The translations under genes and the position numbers were made by a program. Under the pieces are notes generated by a model. That model did no database searches. It had not been told where the DNA came from and was given only the letters and a program-made list of their open reading frames with translations. From NCBI GenBank assembly GCA_964493945.1, contig CAZBQG010000135.1, forward strand, positions 1 to 12,078: a stretch of 12,078 nucleotides of DNA. The letters run 5' to 3'. This stretch comes from CAZBQG01 sp964493945. Its GTDB lineage: Bacteria > Pseudomonadota > Alphaproteobacteria > Rhodospirillales > UBA2165. Of the stretch, positions 1-6,654 are shown in pieces. The number at the start of each line of letters is the position of its first letter. Position 1 is the first letter of the stretch.

Positions 1-58
1 CGGTGTTTGAATCACAAGCTGGTTAATCAGGCGGTAATTGAGTACAGAACCTAGCAGA

Positions 59-86
59 CCCTGCCTTGCGCCGTCCAGACAATTAG
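59..86. repeat. 28-bp direct repeat, copy 1 (partner at 3285-3312)
   Basis: Positions 59-86 match 3285-3312 in the same orientation with one mismatch (27/28). The last 24 bases (63-86), which include TTGCGCCGTCCAGACAATTA, are identical. The copy lies 48 bp beyond the stop codon of the leftward molybdoenzyme gene 135-3080; the partner lies 19 bp beyond the stop of the next leftward molybdoenzyme gene, so the pair brackets the first gene. It does not form a strong hairpin. The rest of the first 134 bases holds no gene I can support, only a tiny CCGG-TTTG-CCGG dyad near 101-112 with no T-run. The repeat could be a recombination scar, a shared 3'-end element or part of a dispersed genomic repeat. 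Confidence 0.8.
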
Positions 87-134
87 GGCGCTGCGCGAGG
101 CCGGTTTGCCGGAGTGACGGGCTTGGCGTTTTGA

Positions 135-3080
135 TCAGGCGCTTTCGGCCCAGGCTTCCACCTCTACCAGGCAAAGGCTGGGGGCCATTGCTTCGGCCTG
201 CTTGATTTGCGAGCGTTCCAGCGTCAAAAGGTTGAGGCAACCGCCGCGCTCGGCTGAATGTTCGGTTTCATCCACCCGGTCATAAACGGCCGAGGATTCG
301 TAGCCATGGATTACCCCAGGGGGAACCCTCTCGGTGAGTTGGGCCGCGCAGATCACCGCGCCCCGGTCGTTGAACACCCGAACCAGGTCGCGGCGGCGAA
401 TGCCACGCGCGCCCGCATCTCGTGGATTGAGCCGCAAGACCAGGTAATAATGGCCGCCAATGAGGACGCGGTGGTCCTCGATATCCATAATCGCGCTGTC
501 CTTGCCGTCGCCTTGAGTGTGGAAGCTGAAGCGCGGATGGGGCGAGACCAATTGCAGAGGGAACTTGTCAAAACCTGCCGTTCGCGGCCCTTCCCATGGT
601 GGCGCGTATTTGAGGATGGGTGGCCTTTCCTCGTCGTTTGCATCGAACGCCATCAGGCTGGCGCAATCAAATTCGAACTTTCCCGAAGGCGTCTGCAGGC
701 CGTCCAAAAATTCTTCGTTATATTCAGAGGGTGGTGGATATGGTTCCGGCGCGTCCTTTTTGCGGCCTTTGTAAAACCAGTTGAAGGCCACGGGTGGGCG
801 TTCTCCGGGCGACGGGGCGGCGATCACGGCATAGCCCTTGCGCAGGAATTTCCGCCAGGACGTAATACCCGGCAGGTCCGATGCATCGAACATCCGTTTG
901 GCCCAATCCAGCTCGCTCATGCCTTCCGAGAAGTAGGCGCTGAGGCCCAGCCGTTTCGATATTTCAACAAAAATGTCGTAGTCGGATTTGGACTCGCCCA
1001 AGGGTTCGATGCATTTGTGCTGCAACGTGATGACCCGGTGATTGACCTGGGTCTGGCCGTGATGGCCGTAACCGCCGAAGCCGCTCCATTCCGAGATATC
1101 GAAGCGCTCGAAACTGGTGCAGGCGGGCAAGATGACATCGGCGAACTGGGCCTCGCCCTCCATCCAGATGGACTGATTGACGACGAATTCCAGGTTAGGC
1201 GAGCGGTACATTTCGACGTAACGGTTGGCGTTGGGCATGGTGCTCAGATTTGATCCGCCGTATTTGTACAGCATGCGCACCGGTGAATGGGCCGGCGCCG
1301 GATACCTGATTTTGGCGAACTGGCCCTGCAGCGAGAGGCCGTCCCGGGGGTAACCCTCGACGCGCCCGTTGAGGATCGCCTCGGGCAACTGCACCCTTGG
1401 GATCTTCTGCATGGAGGTATTGGCGGTGGGCAGCTGGGGCATGCGCTGATAGAGCTGGATGGCCAGCGCCGTATTCATCAGGTCACCCGATATGCCGCCA
1501 TCGCCGTAACCCGGGAACCAAAAGGACAGGTCCAGGGGCGCTCCCCATTGCAGATTGCCCATATTGACGCCGGGCTTGCCGAATCCCTGCATGGCCAGCA
1601 GGCAGACCATGGCCCGCGCCCAGCGGATACCATTGGCGTTGCGGCAGGCGCCGCCCCAGCCAATGCCCAGCCCACCGGCCCCGAGATAGGTCTTTTTGGA
1701 TCCCCATTCGCGGGCCAATGCGCGCACCACATGGGCGCCGATGCCGGTTTCCGCTTCCTGCCATTCCGCCGTCTTGGCGACGCCGTCCTCGACGCCCAGC
1801 AGGTAATCCCGCCAGGCCTCGAAACCGACAGTGCGCTCGGCGACGAATTCCTTGTCGTAGAGCCCTTCCGTGATCCATAGATGGGCGATGGCCATGGCCA
1901 GCGCCGCATCCGTTCCCGGATTGGGGGCGAGCCATTTACCGCCCAGAAAGGCCGCCGTGTGGTTGAAATGGGGATCGATATGGACGGTCTTGATACCCAG
2001 CTCTTTCAGCCAGGCGCGACGCACCGTGCCGTCCTGGCCGCCATAGATACCGGAGGTGGATTCGGGATCGCTGGACCAGAAGACCACCATCTCGGCTTCC
2101 TTCAGCAAATCCTCGACGGTGCCATAGCCTTCGCCCAGGCCAAGGCGCATGGAATTTCCCCAATGGTGCATGGCCCCCCAGAACCACCCCTCCCAACTAT
2201 CCGGATTGTGAACGATCTTAGTGTGGCCGACAAGATTGGCGAAACGGACCAGAGTGCTGAACAAATAGCCGATATTGCCCCAGCTATGATGCGAGCCGTG
2301 GTTGAAGGTGATGGCACCGGGCCCATGCTCGGTGTTCATCCGCTTGATCTCGTCGCCCACCAGATCGGCGGCCTCGTCCCAGCTGATTCGTTCATAGCCG
2401 GATTTGCCCCGGTTTTCAGGGTGGCGTTCGCCCTTGGGATCGAAATCAATTCGCTTCATGGGATAGAGCAGGCGGTCGGGCGAATAGACCGTGCTTTTCC
2501 AGTTCATCCCGTGGGGACACATGGTCGTCTTGCGGGGCGGAGTAAGGCGCCGGCCGCGCGCCTCGATGGTCCAGGGCGGAGGATCGGTCTGATCGAATTC
2601 GATGGGCGTCATGCGCAGGATCTTGCCGTCCTTTACCTGGACGAAGCACGGACCGCCATTGGTCATGTTAGTGTAGCGGATAACTCCGCCGCCCAAATCT
2701 GTGCCGAACTTCCAGCCGGACCGCTGGGCGATCATCAGGGTCTGGGCGAACCAGTAGGTCAACTCGTCCGTACCTTCCAGGGTCAAATCAAAGTTCTTCT
2801 GGGCGCTGGTCTGTTCCATCCAGTCCACCGGCGGCATGAGCAGGCGCGCACCGATTTTGGCGTTTTGAAAGGAGAGAACCACCTGGGCATCGGGATGGAG
2901 ACCGCTTCCGGAGACCAGCTTGGCACCGCCGAAGGTAAACCACCTTCCGATCTTTCCGTCCTTGGTGCGGATCAGGGCGGTGAAGGATTTTTCCGCCAGG
3001 CGCATTCTGAAGGCTGGATATAGGCGGGCGGCGATGCGCAAAAGCAATAGCAGCCCGCGAAGGATGAGCGAAAATTTCAT
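135..3080 (-). CDS. Transhydroxylase-like molybdopterin enzyme with N-terminal SCP2-like domain
   Basis: This 981-residue protein belongs to the DMSO-reductase (bis-pyranopterin Mo/W) superfamily. The molybdoenzyme body starts near residue 140; the C-terminal dinucleotide-binding domain lies roughly at 850-975. It lacks the N-terminal Cys set for a [4Fe-4S] cluster (only Cys188 in TTMCPHGMNWKS), as in the large subunit of Pelobacter pyrogallol-phloroglucinol transhydroxylase. From remembered literature, that enzyme uses His144, Asp174, Ser175 (Mo ligand) and Tyr404. Here His264, Asp294-Ser295 (HNPDSWEGW) and Tyr525 (WFPGYGDGG) fall at offsets of +120 or +121. Residues 1-25 are hydrophobic/basic, perhaps a peripheral membrane anchor; residues ~30-120 resemble an SCP2 sterol-carrier fold (FTALIRTKDGKIGRWFTF, LTLEGTDELTYWFAQTL). 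No Tat signal is visible. The ATG at 3080 follows AGGGGAAAA. No gene for an FeS small subunit is present in the window. The substrate is not proven: a phenolic hydroxytransferase, dehydroxylase or oxidoreductase all fit. Confidence 0.85.
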   Translation of the reverse strand: MKFSLILRGLLLLLRIAARLYPAFRMRLAEKSFTALIRTKDGKIGRWFTFGGAKLVSGSGLHPDAQVVLSFQNAKIGARLLMPPVDWMEQTSAQKNFDLTLEGTDELTYWFAQTLMIAQRSGWKFGTDLGGGVIRYTNMTNGGPCFVQVKDGKILRMTPIEFDQTDPPPWTIEARGRRLTPPRKTTMCPHGMNWKSTVYSPDRLLYPMKRIDFDPKGERHPENRGKSGYERISWDEAADLVGDEIKRMNTEHGPGAITFNHGSHHSWGNIGYLFSTLVRFANLVGHTKIVHNPDSWEGWFWGAMHHWGNSMRLGLGEGYGTVEDLLKEAEMVVFWSSDPESTSGIYGGQDGTVRRAWLKELGIKTVHIDPHFNHTAAFLGGKWLAPNPGTDAALAMAIAHLWITEGLYDKEFVAERTVGFEAWRDYLLGVEDGVAKTAEWQEAETGIGAHVVRALAREWGSKKTYLGAGGLGIGWGGACRNANGIRWARAMVCLLAMQGFGKPGVNMGNLQWGAPLDLSFWFPGYGDGGISGDLMNTALAIQLYQRMPQLPTANTSMQKIPRVQLPEAILNGRVEGYPRDGLSLQGQFAKIRYPAPAHSPVRMLYKYGGSNLSTMPNANRYVEMYRSPNLEFVVNQSIWMEGEAQFADVILPACTSFERFDISEWSGFGGYGHHGQTQVNHRVITLQHKCIEPLGESKSDYDIFVEISKRLGLSAYFSEGMSELDWAKRMFDASDLPGITSWRKFLRKGYAVIAAPSPGERPPVAFNWFYKGRKKDAPEPYPPPSEYNEEFLDGLQTPSGKFEFDCASLMAFDANDEERPPILKYAPPWEGPRTAGFDKFPLQLVSPHPRFSFHTQGDGKDSAIMDIEDHRVLIGGHYYLVLRLNPRDAGARGIRRRDLVRVFNDRGAVICAAQLTERVPPGVIHGYESSAVYDRVDETEHSAERGGCLNLLTLERSQIKQAEAMAPSLCLVEVEAWAESA

Positions 3081-3104
3081 TTTTCCCCTGGCCTGGCCCC
3101 AGCT

Positions 3105-3127
3105 AGTGGTCCACTGCTTAAGTTAAG
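3105..3127. promoter_or_regulatory. Two adjacent 11-bp palindromes upstream of the transhydroxylase-like gene
   Basis: AGTGGTCCACT (3105-3115) and CTTAAGTTAAG (3117-3127) are each perfect dyads around one central base, separated by one base. They lie 25-47 bp upstream of the ATG at 3080, just above the ribosome binding site. The first can also pair as a bulged 8-bp hairpin (AGC-T-AGTGG with CCACTGCT). Position suggests an operator or 5'-leader element, but no regulator gene is in the window and I cannot match the site to a known family. The block GGCCC-x-GCTAGTGG just inside it recurs near 11807-11819, upstream of the leftward NifU-like gene. Confidence 0.35.
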
Positions 3128-3194
3128 ACATGCGCCGTGGACTTACCCCCATGGCGAAAACAGAGCTTGTGCAATTTTTCCGGCCTGTTGAGAC

Positions 3195-3219
3195 TGACGT
3201 GCAAAAGCGCCCAACGTCA
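3195..3219. promoter_or_regulatory. Inverted repeat TGACGT-N13-ACGTCA
   Basis: The half-sites TGACGT (3195-3200) and ACGTCA (3214-3219) are perfect inverted copies separated by 13 bp, in the 251-bp gap between the two leftward molybdoenzyme genes. Centre-to-centre spacing is 19 bp, close to two helical turns, which fits a dimeric regulator. On the minus strand the sequence contains TTGACG, resembling a -35 hexamer, but no good -10 follows at 16-18 bp. This is a candidate operator for the gene starting at 3080 and is unproven. Confidence 0.3.
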
Positions 3220-3234
3220 AGCCTCTGCAAAAGT

Positions 3235-3251
3235 AAGGCCCGGACGGCCTT
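3235..3251 (-). terminator. Possible Rho-independent terminator of the second molybdoenzyme gene
   Basis: AAGGCC-CGGAC-GGCCTT forms a perfect 6-bp stem with a 5-base loop. Read on the minus strand it is followed by ACTTTTGC, a short T-tract. It lies about 80 bp beyond the stop codon at 3332, as expected for a terminator of the leftward gene 3332-5533. The stem is short and the T-run is only four bases, so efficiency is doubtful. If active, the gene at 135-3080 needs its own promoter between 3081 and 3234. Confidence 0.4.
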
Positions 3252-3284
3252 GTGGCCTGGCGCGGCGACCGCTTGCACGGCGAT

Positions 3285-3312
3285 CCCGGCCTTGCGCCGT
3301 CCAGACAATTAG
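3285..3312. repeat. 28-bp direct repeat, copy 2 (partner at 59-86)
   Basis: This matches 59-86 in the same orientation at 27 of 28 positions, with 24 consecutive identities (3289-3312). It lies 19 bp beyond the stop of the leftward molybdoenzyme gene 3332-5533. Part of it, CGCCGT (3295-3300), can pair with ACGGCG (3277-3282) across a 12-base loop. The equivalent left arm is absent at copy 1, so the hairpin is probably not why the repeat is conserved. Confidence 0.8.
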
Positions 3313-3331
3313 CCAACAAAAGAAAGCAGCC

Positions 3332-5533
3332 TTATTCTGCGGCGATTGCCGGCGCCGCGTCATCGATCTTTGATATGCGGCAAATTATGCAGCGCGCGAT
3401 GGAGCCGCCGATCACCGGATCCACGTCGTCGCGTAGCGGATTAAGCACATTGGCCCCCACCTCGAGGGCTCCTTCCACCAAATCCTCACAACCCGGCATG
3501 TACCAAAGTCCTTCGGCATTGACCATGCGCGGGTCCATGCCTTCCAGGATGATCACCTGGCGTTTGATGGTTTTGTCCGTGGTCGGCGCCTCGATGCGCA
3601 CCCAATCGCCATCCGCCAGCCCATATTCGGCGGCCGTCACCGGGCTCATTTCCAGGCCCGGAAAGGGGCGCCGCTTGCGCAGCCTGGGGACCTCGATGCC
3701 CAATGTGGAATAAAACTCGACCGAGCGCGTGCCGCTGATGAGGATGAGAGGATACTCTTTCGCCAGTTCCGGATCCCCATAGGGGCTGAGGGGCGGTTCC
3801 ACAAAATCGGGCAGGGGATCGTAATCATGCTCGTCCAGCTTCGTCGAGACGAACTCGATCTTACCTGATTGGGTATTGAAGCCCGGCCGGCCATCCTTGC
3901 GCATCTTGCCCGCCAGGTATTTTTGGTGCTCCACGGGGCCTTGGATGGAGCCCATCGCAACGAACTCGTCGAAGGTCACGCCCATTGGCTCAAGCCGGTA
4001 ATCGAGCATCTCCTTGTAGGTTGAAACAGGCAACTTTTCGCCATGTTCCATGCGTTTGAGCACTTCGATAACCGCCTCGCCCTCTTCGCGCGCCTCGCCC
4101 CGGGGCTCGATACAACGCACCCTGGCCGAAATCAGGTCGAGCGCCGAATATTCGGTGATGGCGTCCGATTCCAGATGGGTGGTGATGGGCAATATATAGT
4201 CCGCCAGATGGGCCGTGGGGGATTCGAATATTTCCGAGACAACCAACAGATCCAGACTCTTCAGGGCATCGCGCACCGCATAGCTGTCCTCCAGCCCGAT
4301 CATGGGATTGCAGTCGGTCCATAGGGCGCGCACAGGATACGGCTCGCCCGTCAGCATGGCGTCGATCACCTGGCGTGGATGGGAATAGGGCGTGGTCACG
4401 GCATCCGGTCCGGCGAACAGGGGGAATTTCTCGGCCCCCAGTTTGTCCCTGAGATGAGTCTTGGAGGCGCCTCCAGCCGGCGTGTAATAACCGGGCATGC
4501 GGACCTGGAGCGGCGATAGAAAACCGTTATTGCCGGCTGTATCGAACCTACCTGTCAGAGCCGGCAGAAAGCCCATGAGGCGCAACGTGGAAATGGAGTT
4601 GCCGCCCATGGTCGCGCCAATAAAGGTGTACATGGCCGAATTATCCGCCGTTGCGAAAAGGTGCGTTGCCTCGCGGATATCCTCGGCCTTGATCCAGGTG
4701 ATTTCGGCCACCCGTTCCACCGGATACTGGGCCGCCCTCGCCTTCAGTTCATCGAAGCCCAGGGTCCAATCGGCAATGAAGGTCTCGTCATACCAGCCTT
4801 CTGAAATCATGATGTTGATCATGCCCATGGCCAGTGCCGCGTCGGTGCCCGGACGGATGGGCAGCCACAGATCGGCCTCCTTGGCCGACTGGGTCGGGCG
4901 CGGATCGACGACGATGGAAATAACGCCCTTCTTGCGCTGGGCTTCGCGCACGCGGACGCCCTTGGAGCCGTTGGTCTCCAGCATGTTGATGCCCCAAAGG
5001 AGAACCACATCGCTGGCGTCCACATCGTAATAGGCGGGATAGGTGGTCAGGCAGCCAAAGGTAAGAACATCGGATATAAGCTGGGGCGTGAAGCAGTTAT
5101 GGGAATCATGTTTGAAGGAGGTGGGAGAGCCGATTGCTTTGAGGAATAAGTCGAAGACGAAATAATCCTTCGGCGGCAAGGCCTGAGTGGCGACGGCGCT
5201 GGCGCCATGTTCATCAATGATCGCGTCGAGGCGTCCGGCGATATCGTCCAGGGCCTCGTCCCAACTGACCCGCTGCCATTGGCCGGAGCCCCGTTCACCA
5301 ACGCGCTTTTGCGGATAGATGACGCGGCTGGGCGAATCCATGATGTCCATGGAGGCCTTGCCCTTGACGCAAAGATACCCCTTGGACAACGGATGATCCC
5401 GGTCCCCGATCATGCGGGTGATCTCGCCCGCCTTGATATTGGGAATGGCGCCCGAGGCAATTTCGTCCTGGGTTTCCACATTGATGCCGCAACGCACCAG
5501 GCAAAGCCTGCAGGTTGTCTTATAGGTCGCCAT
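3332..5533 (-). CDS. [4Fe-4S] molybdopterin oxidoreductase, DMSO-reductase superfamily
   Basis: This 733-residue protein is a bis-pyranopterin-guanine-dinucleotide Mo or W enzyme. The N-terminus has a complete cluster motif, Cys8-x2-Cys11-x3-Cys15 (CRLCLVRC) and Cys55 in LCVKGK, where Lys57 is the usual electron-relay lysine. Cys147 (DSHNCFTPQ) sits where the family carries its metal-ligating residue. The dinucleotide-binding domain is C-terminal, from about residue 610. The residue after Cys11 is Leu, not the catalytic Asp of acetylene hydratase, so that identity is unlikely. There is no Tat signal, so it is probably cytoplasmic. I chose the ATG at 5533 because GGAGGAGGGGG lies just before it; the longer reading from TTG at 5554 would place that site inside the gene. 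It is divergent from the amidohydrolase gene and followed by another molybdoenzyme gene. The substrate cannot be assigned; it may act on the same aromatic pathway. Confidence 0.9.
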   Translation of the reverse strand: MATYKTTCRLCLVRCGINVETQDEIASGAIPNIKAGEITRMIGDRDHPLSKGYLCVKGKASMDIMDSPSRVIYPQKRVGERGSGQWQRVSWDEALDDIAGRLDAIIDEHGASAVATQALPPKDYFVFDLFLKAIGSPTSFKHDSHNCFTPQLISDVLTFGCLTTYPAYYDVDASDVVLLWGINMLETNGSKGVRVREAQRKKGVISIVVDPRPTQSAKEADLWLPIRPGTDAALAMGMINIMISEGWYDETFIADWTLGFDELKARAAQYPVERVAEITWIKAEDIREATHLFATADNSAMYTFIGATMGGNSISTLRLMGFLPALTGRFDTAGNNGFLSPLQVRMPGYYTPAGGASKTHLRDKLGAEKFPLFAGPDAVTTPYSHPRQVIDAMLTGEPYPVRALWTDCNPMIGLEDSYAVRDALKSLDLLVVSEIFESPTAHLADYILPITTHLESDAITEYSALDLISARVRCIEPRGEAREEGEAVIEVLKRMEHGEKLPVSTYKEMLDYRLEPMGVTFDEFVAMGSIQGPVEHQKYLAGKMRKDGRPGFNTQSGKIEFVSTKLDEHDYDPLPDFVEPPLSPYGDPELAKEYPLILISGTRSVEFYSTLGIEVPRLRKRRPFPGLEMSPVTAAEYGLADGDWVRIEAPTTDKTIKRQVIILEGMDPRMVNAEGLWYMPGCEDLVEGALEVGANVLNPLRDDVDPVIGGSIARCIICRISKIDDAAPAIAAE

Positions 5534-5661
5534 TGCCCCCTCCTCCACGATCAAACCAATTGAGGAACGAGATTAAGCCCAAAACCCCGTGGACGGAAGG
5601 AATAAATGAAATAACGGGGACCCTATGCTAGACTTTGGCCCACATAATCTGGGGAGCCGCC
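5534..5661. promoter_or_regulatory. Divergent intergenic region between molybdoenzyme and amidohydrolase genes
   Basis: These 128 bp separate two divergent genes and must hold the start signals for both. Seen directly: the ribosome binding site GGAGGAGGGGG for the leftward gene (about 5536-5546, minus strand), GGGGAG at 5651-5656 for the rightward gene, and an inverted repeat CCCCGT (5585-5590) / ACGGGG (5614-5619) with a 23-bp spacer. TATGCT at 5624-5629 is a weak -10 candidate for the rightward genes, without a recognisable -35. Divergence suggests shared control, which is inference. Confidence 0.4.
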
Positions 5662-6654
5662 ATGCTGATAGATATGTTTGCCCATTTCGTGCCGGACCAG
5701 GCCTTGGATAACCTGGTCAAACTCAACAGCCGCTGCAGCGAGCTCCAAGACGGCGTACTTATGGCCGACTCCTTGCACGATGTGGATGCCAGGTTCCGCC
5801 AAATGGATGAGATCGGCGGGTTTCCCCATGTGATCATGTCTTCCAATCCACCGCTGGAGGAAATGGACTCGCCAGAACAAGGCGCCGAGGCGGCGCGCAT
5901 CGTCAATGATGCCCTGGCCGAAACCCAGCACGCTCATCCGGACCGCTTTCCCGCCTTCGCCGGCTCGCTGGCGCTGCATAACGTTGAGGCTTCGGTCGAC
6001 GAGGTGCACAGGCTCATGCGCGATCTGGGCGCCAAGGGGGTGCAACTCAACACCAATGCCACCGGCCTGGCCCTGGACGATCCACGCTTCGCACCTGTGT
6101 TTGATGCCCTCCACGAAGAAGACGCGACCATCTGGATGCATCCCCAGCGCACTCATTTAACCAAAGATTACGAGGGGGAGGAATTTGCCCGCTACGCCAC
6201 CTGGGCGTCCATGGGTTGGCCCTGTGCCACAACGGTGGCCATGATCCGCATGGCGGCGACGGGCATGTTCGACCGTTATCCGGGCATGCGGGTTATCACC
6301 CATCATCTGGGCGGCATGATCCCCTTTTTCGCCGAGCGCGCCGCCATCGGCTTCACCCATGCCTACAAGGGTACGCCCGATGAGAACCATATGGAGGAGC
6401 GCAAAAAGCTCAAAGGGCCTTCGGCGATTATCTGCACATGTTTTACGGCGATACGGCCATCGGCGGGCTGCAATCGGCGGTGCGCTGCGGCATCGAATTT
6501 TTCGGCTCCGAGAATGTGGTCTTCGCCACGGATTCACCCTTCGGCAAACCCATGGAATGCGCCAAGGTGCTGGACGGGATGGAATTGGACGCCGACGCGC
6601 GCCAATATCGGCTACCGCAACGCGGAAAAAATCCTGAAGATGAAATTCGCTTGA
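5662..6654 (+). CDS. Amidohydrolase/decarboxylase (ACMSD-like) with two compensating frameshifts
   Basis: As read, the protein has 330 residues and belongs to the amidohydrolase-2 family (ACMSD and gamma-resorcylate decarboxylase relatives), which decarboxylates or hydrolyses ring-derived acids. Family landmarks: N-terminal IDMFAHFVP (His8 kept, Phe6 where HxH would have its first His), WMHP with His160, and ITHHLGG with His214/His215. After about residue 253 the frame moves: the family-like segment continues in another frame from 6420 (FGDYLHMFYGDTAIGG, then VVFATDSPFG with the conserved metal/catalytic Asp), and returns to the first frame at about 6600 (NIGYRNAEKIL) to reach the normal stop. 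About 60 residues are therefore replaced in the literal translation. Either two sequencing indels or a damaged gene explains this. The start is ATG 5662 after GGGGAG; the upstream TTG at 5635 has no support. The stop overlaps the next gene's start (TTGA). Confidence 0.8.
   Translation: MLIDMFAHFVPDQALDNLVKLNSRCSELQDGVLMADSLHDVDARFRQMDEIGGFPHVIMSSNPPLEEMDSPEQGAEAARIVNDALAETQHAHPDRFPAFAGSLALHNVEASVDEVHRLMRDLGAKGVQLNTNATGLALDDPRFAPVFDALHEEDATIWMHPQRTHLTKDYEGEEFARYATWASMGWPCATTVAMIRMAATGMFDRYPGMRVITHHLGGMIPFFAERAAIGFTHAYKGTPDENHMEERKKLKGPSAIICTCFTAIRPSAGCNRRCAAASNFSAPRMWSSPRIHPSANPWNAPRCWTGWNWTPTRANIGYRNAEKILKMKFA

Noticed and set aside
258..1253. 331-codon open frame on the plus strand
   Set aside because: It lies wholly antisense to the molybdoenzyme gene 135-3080, has no recognisable domain, and is the usual shadow produced by GC-rich codon usage.
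1881..3023. 380-codon open frame on the plus strand
   Set aside because: Antisense to the same molybdoenzyme gene, whose opposite-strand product shows conserved active-site motifs through this interval.
3123..3330. Short open frames (60-78 codons) in the gap between the two molybdoenzyme genes
   Set aside because: They overlap each other on both strands, have no ribosome binding sites or recognisable sequence, and run through the repeat and terminator-like hairpin.
3332..5533. Acetylene hydratase identity for the second molybdoenzyme
   Set aside because: The residue following the second cluster cysteine is Leu, not the catalytic Asp, and the protein otherwise looks like a general oxidoreductase of the superfamily.
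5534..5554. N-terminal extension of the second molybdoenzyme from TTG at 5554
   Set aside because: It would translate through the strong ribosome binding site of the ATG at 5533. The family normally begins only a few residues before the first cluster cysteine.
6438..6650. Amidohydrolase-permease fusion read continuously in the permease frame
   Set aside because: The frame is open across the junction, but the amidohydrolase family ending (NIGYRNAEKIL) is in the other frame with its own stop. The permease has a natural start at the TTGA overlap.
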